Source: Gnetum montanum (Eukaryota; Streptophyta; Gnetopsida; Gnetales; Gnetaceae). Taken from it: a DNA stretch of 60,000 nt. Position 1 is the stretch's first letter, and each line of letters starts with the position of its first letter. The stretch lies in assembly GCA_015680685.1 (NCBI GenBank), contig MNCI01000577.1, forward strand, positions 85,686-145,685. The letters run 5' to 3'. Both the position numbers and the translations under genes were made by a program. Shown in pieces: positions 56,307 through 60,000 of this stretch. The notes under the pieces were generated by a model. The model was not told the origin of the DNA, searched no databases, and saw nothing but the letters and a program-made list of their open reading frames with translations.

Positions 56307-57302
56307 TGATGAGTGACGAGATACCCCTACACTCAACCATATGAAACAAGGGTAGCATGTGCGATCTGGTTGAACTCCGCAGACTAAATGCCTAAATGCC
56401 CCATGGAACACTTGGGGTTAATCTTTCGTTGTCTTCCCAAACTTACTTGTTGTTGTCATGGTGTATGGTTAAGTAAGTCCGAGGTATATGATTTTTTTGG
56501 TCTTTAATAGTTTTATATCTTCTATAATAAGAGCGAAGGGTTGAGAAACTAGCTAACTCTAACTAAGGACTAAGTCTAAATTAACTAGCGTTAGCATCTG
56601 TTCCCACTTACCGTACACACTCTAAACTATGCAACTGTGGCTACCAAACACTAATCGTTACTAGGATCACCACACATAACGCACGTGCTCGAAGTGGTCG
56701 TACTGAGGCACTTAACTAGCCTAAATGTGATGAGAAGCTGATTCCTTGACTAGTCATACACATCCATATATGCTCGTAATCAATTTGTACTCATCCCGCA
56801 TTCTAGGAGATAAGGGTGAGAGAGACTAATCGCAATGAGTAGTCGATTCCTTGATTAGCCATACACATTCATCAATGCTCATAATCAAGTCGTACTCATG
56901 CCGCGCTAATGAAGGTAATAAATAACATGTAAGAAATAATAGGTAATAAATCCTATTCCATGCACTACAAGGTTTATCCACAAAGCTCATCTTTATTGCT
57001 GTACAGAACTTGCGTTCAGGTACAAAGCTGCTCGAATAAAGATTCGTTCACTTCAGGACTCCTATTGTGGGCACATTGAAAATATTCTATCTCTAGAGTG
57101 ATCAAACTGCCACAGATTCGCTACTTCTAGCCTAGGATGAGAAATGAGAGGAGTGTCGCCTCTTTTTTATAGATTTGGCGGCGGACCGCGATATCACATA
57201 CGCGATATTGCAGGGGACGACGTGATAGTGCATACGCGATATTGCATGGGATGCGATATCGCGAAGGCCGCGATATCGTGTATACGATATCATGTCTCAG
57301 CA
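56307..57302 (-). mobile_element. 5' LTR of element B
   Basis: 996 bp, TGATGAGTGACG to CTCAGCA on the plus strand. The TATA box is damaged in sense (CTATAAAAAAGAGG near 57,165). Followed by the target copy TCCAT. Confidence 0.9.
57187..57295 (-). repeat. U3 GATATC array, B 5' LTR
   Basis: Four exact GATATC and two GATATT cores in about 110 bp, against eight exact cores in the 3' LTR of the same element. Confidence 0.85.
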
Positions 57303-57307
57303 TCCAT

Positions 57308-58059
57308 GAAGAGGAAAATATAATAACCTTTATTATTTGGGGGGTTTTGACTACTCTTGGATTTCAATGCAGAGTCCAAAGTAGCCATGGGAACTCTAGA
57401 AGAAGAACATGAAAGAAACTGTGGATCAATTTTGTACAATAGAACTTTTGAACTTGAAAAAAAATAATTTTTGTATATTTTATATTTTTTTAAAATGGAA
57501 ACTTTGTATGCCTTAGGATATTTGAGCCATGTATATATTTTTGTGAATAAATAATAAAATATGATAAATATGAATTTGCCATATTTGCCATTAGGACCAT
57601 GAGATTGCGAGGAACATTTTTCATTTTAGTCCATGTAGTATATTTGGGAAAATATAATATTAATATTTCATTATTTAATTTGGTAAATTTTAAATGTAAA
57701 TAACATTATTTCTAGATGTTCAATTAAGGTGAAACAAGTGTCATTAGGATCATCATTTTACATATTATTTTATGATATAACTAATGGAATTTTATGACAT
57801 CTACCTTTTGTGGCTACTCAAAACTCTAATTTTCATAAAAAAATATTATTTAATTATATATGCAAGTATTATTCCAATGTATTTAGAATCCTAAAAAATA
57901 ATTTTCATCCATTTTACCACTTCCTTTTAAATTAGTAATTCAAGGTTAAATCTAGATCCTCAAGGTTTTCTAGCATCTCTATTAGTTATTTATAGGATTT
58001 TATAAATAATTAATAGGAGTGTTGGACAAAGTAGATGTGTAGGATAATGTCTTTCACTA
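57308..58059. other. Stretch without recognisable gene
   Basis: AT-rich flank continuing the sequence left of element B. No coherent frame or repeat edge seen. Confidence 0.5.
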
Positions 58060-58980
58060 GATGGAGTCCTTGCAAGAATATTGTATGTTAGGATCTTCAT
58101 ACTTATTTTTGGATTTTCTTCTAAATCGTTCTTCTTCATGGATATCATATGCCTTGTGATGATAAAATTCTTTATGGTGATTGATTTTTACCAAATGATT
58201 TGATTTCTTGTTGGGTTGGTGTAAATATTTATTGTTAATTTGCTAACTAATTCTCTAACTCTTTCATACCTTGGATACATTTTGGCTTCATTTTCTAGAT
58301 TCCTAATGACCTTTCTACCCTCCTTCAGTTACTTACTTTGGCAATGTGACTAATGCTGAACTAGGATTCACTAACTTGGATTTGGTCAAATACACCATAA
58401 ATCTTAGTCTATGAGTTCTATAGGAATAAATATAGCTTCATTACCTAATACAATGGTCCAAGAATAATGAAAAAATTTTAAATTTATTAGACATAATCAT
58501 TAGATGATTAAAAATAGTTATTTGATCTAAAATATAAGCTTACTAATGTATGATTTAAATTGTCACCTAATGATGGGGCTCTCAAATTATTAATCTTACA
58601 TCATCATTTGATCTAGAAGGCCAAAAAATATTATTAAAAATCATTTATTTATTGATAATGAATATTAGATATCCAAGTTATGCTAGTTTTCGCTCCCAAG
58701 GTTATTAAAACATAGTTTAAGAAATGGGATTAAAAGCAAGTTTTTGAGATCTTCTATGAAAAATTGAATTTGACCAGCATATTAAAAAGGTTGGAATCTA
58801 TAAAAAATAACTATTTTTTTGTCCAAAAATGTTTTCAAATTTAAGAATTATGGGCATTCAAAGTTAAAAATATGGACTTGAAAATTGAGACTTCTCAAGA
58901 GGTCACCCATCTTAGTACTACTGTAGAACCAATGTACTTAATGATGTAGTTTTTGTATTAGTTATTACCACCTAACCCAT
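58060..58980 (+). repeat. Interspersed repeat copy R2
   Basis: Matches R1 in order: ATTGTATGTT..CTTCATACTTATTTTTGG (R1 6,330), CCCTCC..TTACTTTGGCAATGTGACTAATG (R1 7,160), GATATCCAAGTTATGCTA (R1 7,462) and the 5S-like end. It lacks the 6,595-7,148 segment of R1 and the tandem module. Confidence 0.5.
58889..58925 (-). repeat. 5S-rRNA-derived segment in R2
   Basis: GACTTCTCAAGAGGTCACCC and ATCTTAGTACTACT are the complement of the 3' half of plant 5S rRNA (around GTAGTACTAGGATGGGTGAC), with only a few substitutions over about 37 bases. The rest of 5S is absent, so it is not an rRNA gene. Cassandra-type retroelements carry 5S sequence in their LTRs; here it sits at the end of the R repeat. Confidence 0.75.
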
Positions 58981-60000
58981 TTTCTAGGTTTAAATTTTTC
59001 ATGATTTTATATTTAAAGTTTCATTTTTTAAATTTTTTAAATGAAAGAAAAAGGTTTTCCCACTCACCAACCTAATGTAGAACATTAATGCCCATGGGCA
59101 CTAGGGTCTATATGGACCATTGATGTTAATGGGTACCAAGGCTAGATTGAAGGATTTGAGTTCTTCTCCCTCCTCTTAAGGAACCCATGGTCCACACAAG
59201 GATCTATAGACAAGGGCTTGATATTTTTAAACCTCAACCCTCTTTGGTCTACAATGCTTGAATTGAAATCACCCCAACATGATAAGCTATGAAGTCTTCT
59301 AAAAATCAAGTTAATTCCCCTAGACATCATACTACCATTGCAAAAATTGTGTAGAAAAACAATGATAAATAAAACCATTAGGAAATTCTTGAAAAACATT
59401 ATCACAACCATTGAATCATGGCATGCATGTGCAAGGATAAGTAAGGTATAAATATTTAAATAACCACCAAATGCATTAGATACATACTGAAATTAGTGTC
59501 TCTTCCTCACAACTAATTTACAAGAGACTAGGCTCCAACCACACCTAGAATATCAAGGACTAAAGAACCAAAGAATAAGGCTTGTAGAAATATTACTAAT
59601 CCATCTACTGGGATAAAAAGCCTAACATAGTTTTTCTTATTTTTGGAAACTAGAGATAAGAAAAGGAAGAAAAATGAATTTACAAAAGTGAAAGATGTGT
59701 TTTGGGTTCCTCCATAATTTATAGTGGGTCATTGGTGAAGAGACATTAATGCCCCTACACTAATGTAGGGGATGCACTCACACTTCCTTTAAAATTGAAG
59801 AAAATATTAAACTTCATCATTATTATCTTGAACTTATCTTTTACTTTTGTTGGAGCCTCACACAAGATCCACAACATGTCAAAATCTCCATGAATTAATC
59901 TTATAATACATACAAGGAGCAAGATAACAAGAACATTACAAAGTTACCTTAACAACATCATAGATTATGGGAAATGAGTTAATTGATTAATTTATATATT
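58981..60000. other. Right edge, no recognisable gene
   Basis: Contains a minus-strand open frame (59,142-59,411, 89 codons) that I do not recognise and do not support as a gene. A short exact hairpin, CCCCTACA and TGTAGGGG with a 4-base loop, lies at about 59,752-59,771. The region 59,500-59,900 has LTR-like text (TTTATAGTGGG, CAAGAGACTAGG) but no edges. Confidence 0.4.

Larger units (their letters stand above)
49921..57302 (-). mobile_element. Element B: gag-protease LTR retrotransposon
   Basis: A 7,382-bp minus-strand sister of A: two LTRs, exact TCCAT duplication, tRNA-Asp-type PBS, gag-protease frame, long 3' region with (AC)n and TTTTGTTTTACAC repeats, acceptor-like site and polypurine tract. 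No RT, RNase H or integrase. The reading frame is less decayed than that of A in several places and the protease keeps LDLG. Confidence 0.9.

Noticed and set aside
58889-58925. 5S rRNA gene
   Set aside because: Only about 37 bases of the 3' half match; box A and the 5' half are absent.
59142-59411. 89-codon minus-strand frame as a gene or LINE fragment
   Set aside because: No recognisable motif, no second copy in the window and no start context; kept only as a note.

Overview
The window looks like intergenic nuclear DNA of a land plant with a large, repeat-rich genome. It is AT-rich and holds no intact host gene, rRNA or tRNA gene that I can support. Almost all of it is nested, decayed LTR retrotransposons. 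A gymnosperm or large-genome monocot would fit, but I cannot name the species. The 18-base primer-binding sites match the 3' end of plant tRNA-Asp, as in plant Ty3/gypsy elements of the Athila/Tat type. Element letters A-I below are my own labels.

Layout. 1-1,148: LTR fragment plus Ty1/copia Gag remnant, interrupted by element E. 1,149-about 3,910 (minus): E, with one LTR and a long broken coiled-coil reading frame. About 4,960-7,538 and 14,593-15,110: a large interspersed repeat (R1) carrying a broken gene of unknown function and a decayed 5S-rRNA-like tail. 7,539-14,592 (plus): element A, two LTRs and a gag-protease frame but no RT or integrase, inserted in R1. 16,400-17,960: a second copy of the LTR-fragment/copia-Gag chimera. 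17,960-18,568: repeat copy R4. 18,569-28,415 (minus): element G, a second gypsy family with gag only, split by element F (19,761-25,983, plus, gag plus a 3' ORF). 28,416-30,996 (minus): element I, 5' LTR and gag only. 30,997-32,224: non-coding, with a perfect 25-bp hairpin. 32,225-46,546 (plus): element H, the same family as G, holding element C (33,514-about 43,500, the only one with gag, protease, RT, RNase H and integrase) and an opposite-strand solo LTR (44,107-45,168). 46,860-48,110: repeat R3. 49,921-57,302 (minus): element B, sister of A, with a perfect 5-bp target duplication. 58,060-58,980: repeat R2 with a clear 5S-like segment.

How the parts relate. A and B (gag-protease) and F (gag) look non-autonomous, probably mobilised by C-like relatives that share their LTR ends, PBS, polypurine tract and 3' untranslated region. 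F, and at the matching place A and B, have a reading frame behind an AG acceptor-like site just before the 3' LTR; E has a longer coiled-coil frame in that position. Most LTR families here carry their own short word repeated in both orientations upstream of the TATA box: GATATC in A/B/F, AGACATC/GATGTCT in G/H, GATGCAT-like in E, ATGACAT-like in I. The sequence alone cannot say what these do. Coding decay is mostly TAG and TGA stops, as expected from deamination of methylated CHG and CG sites.
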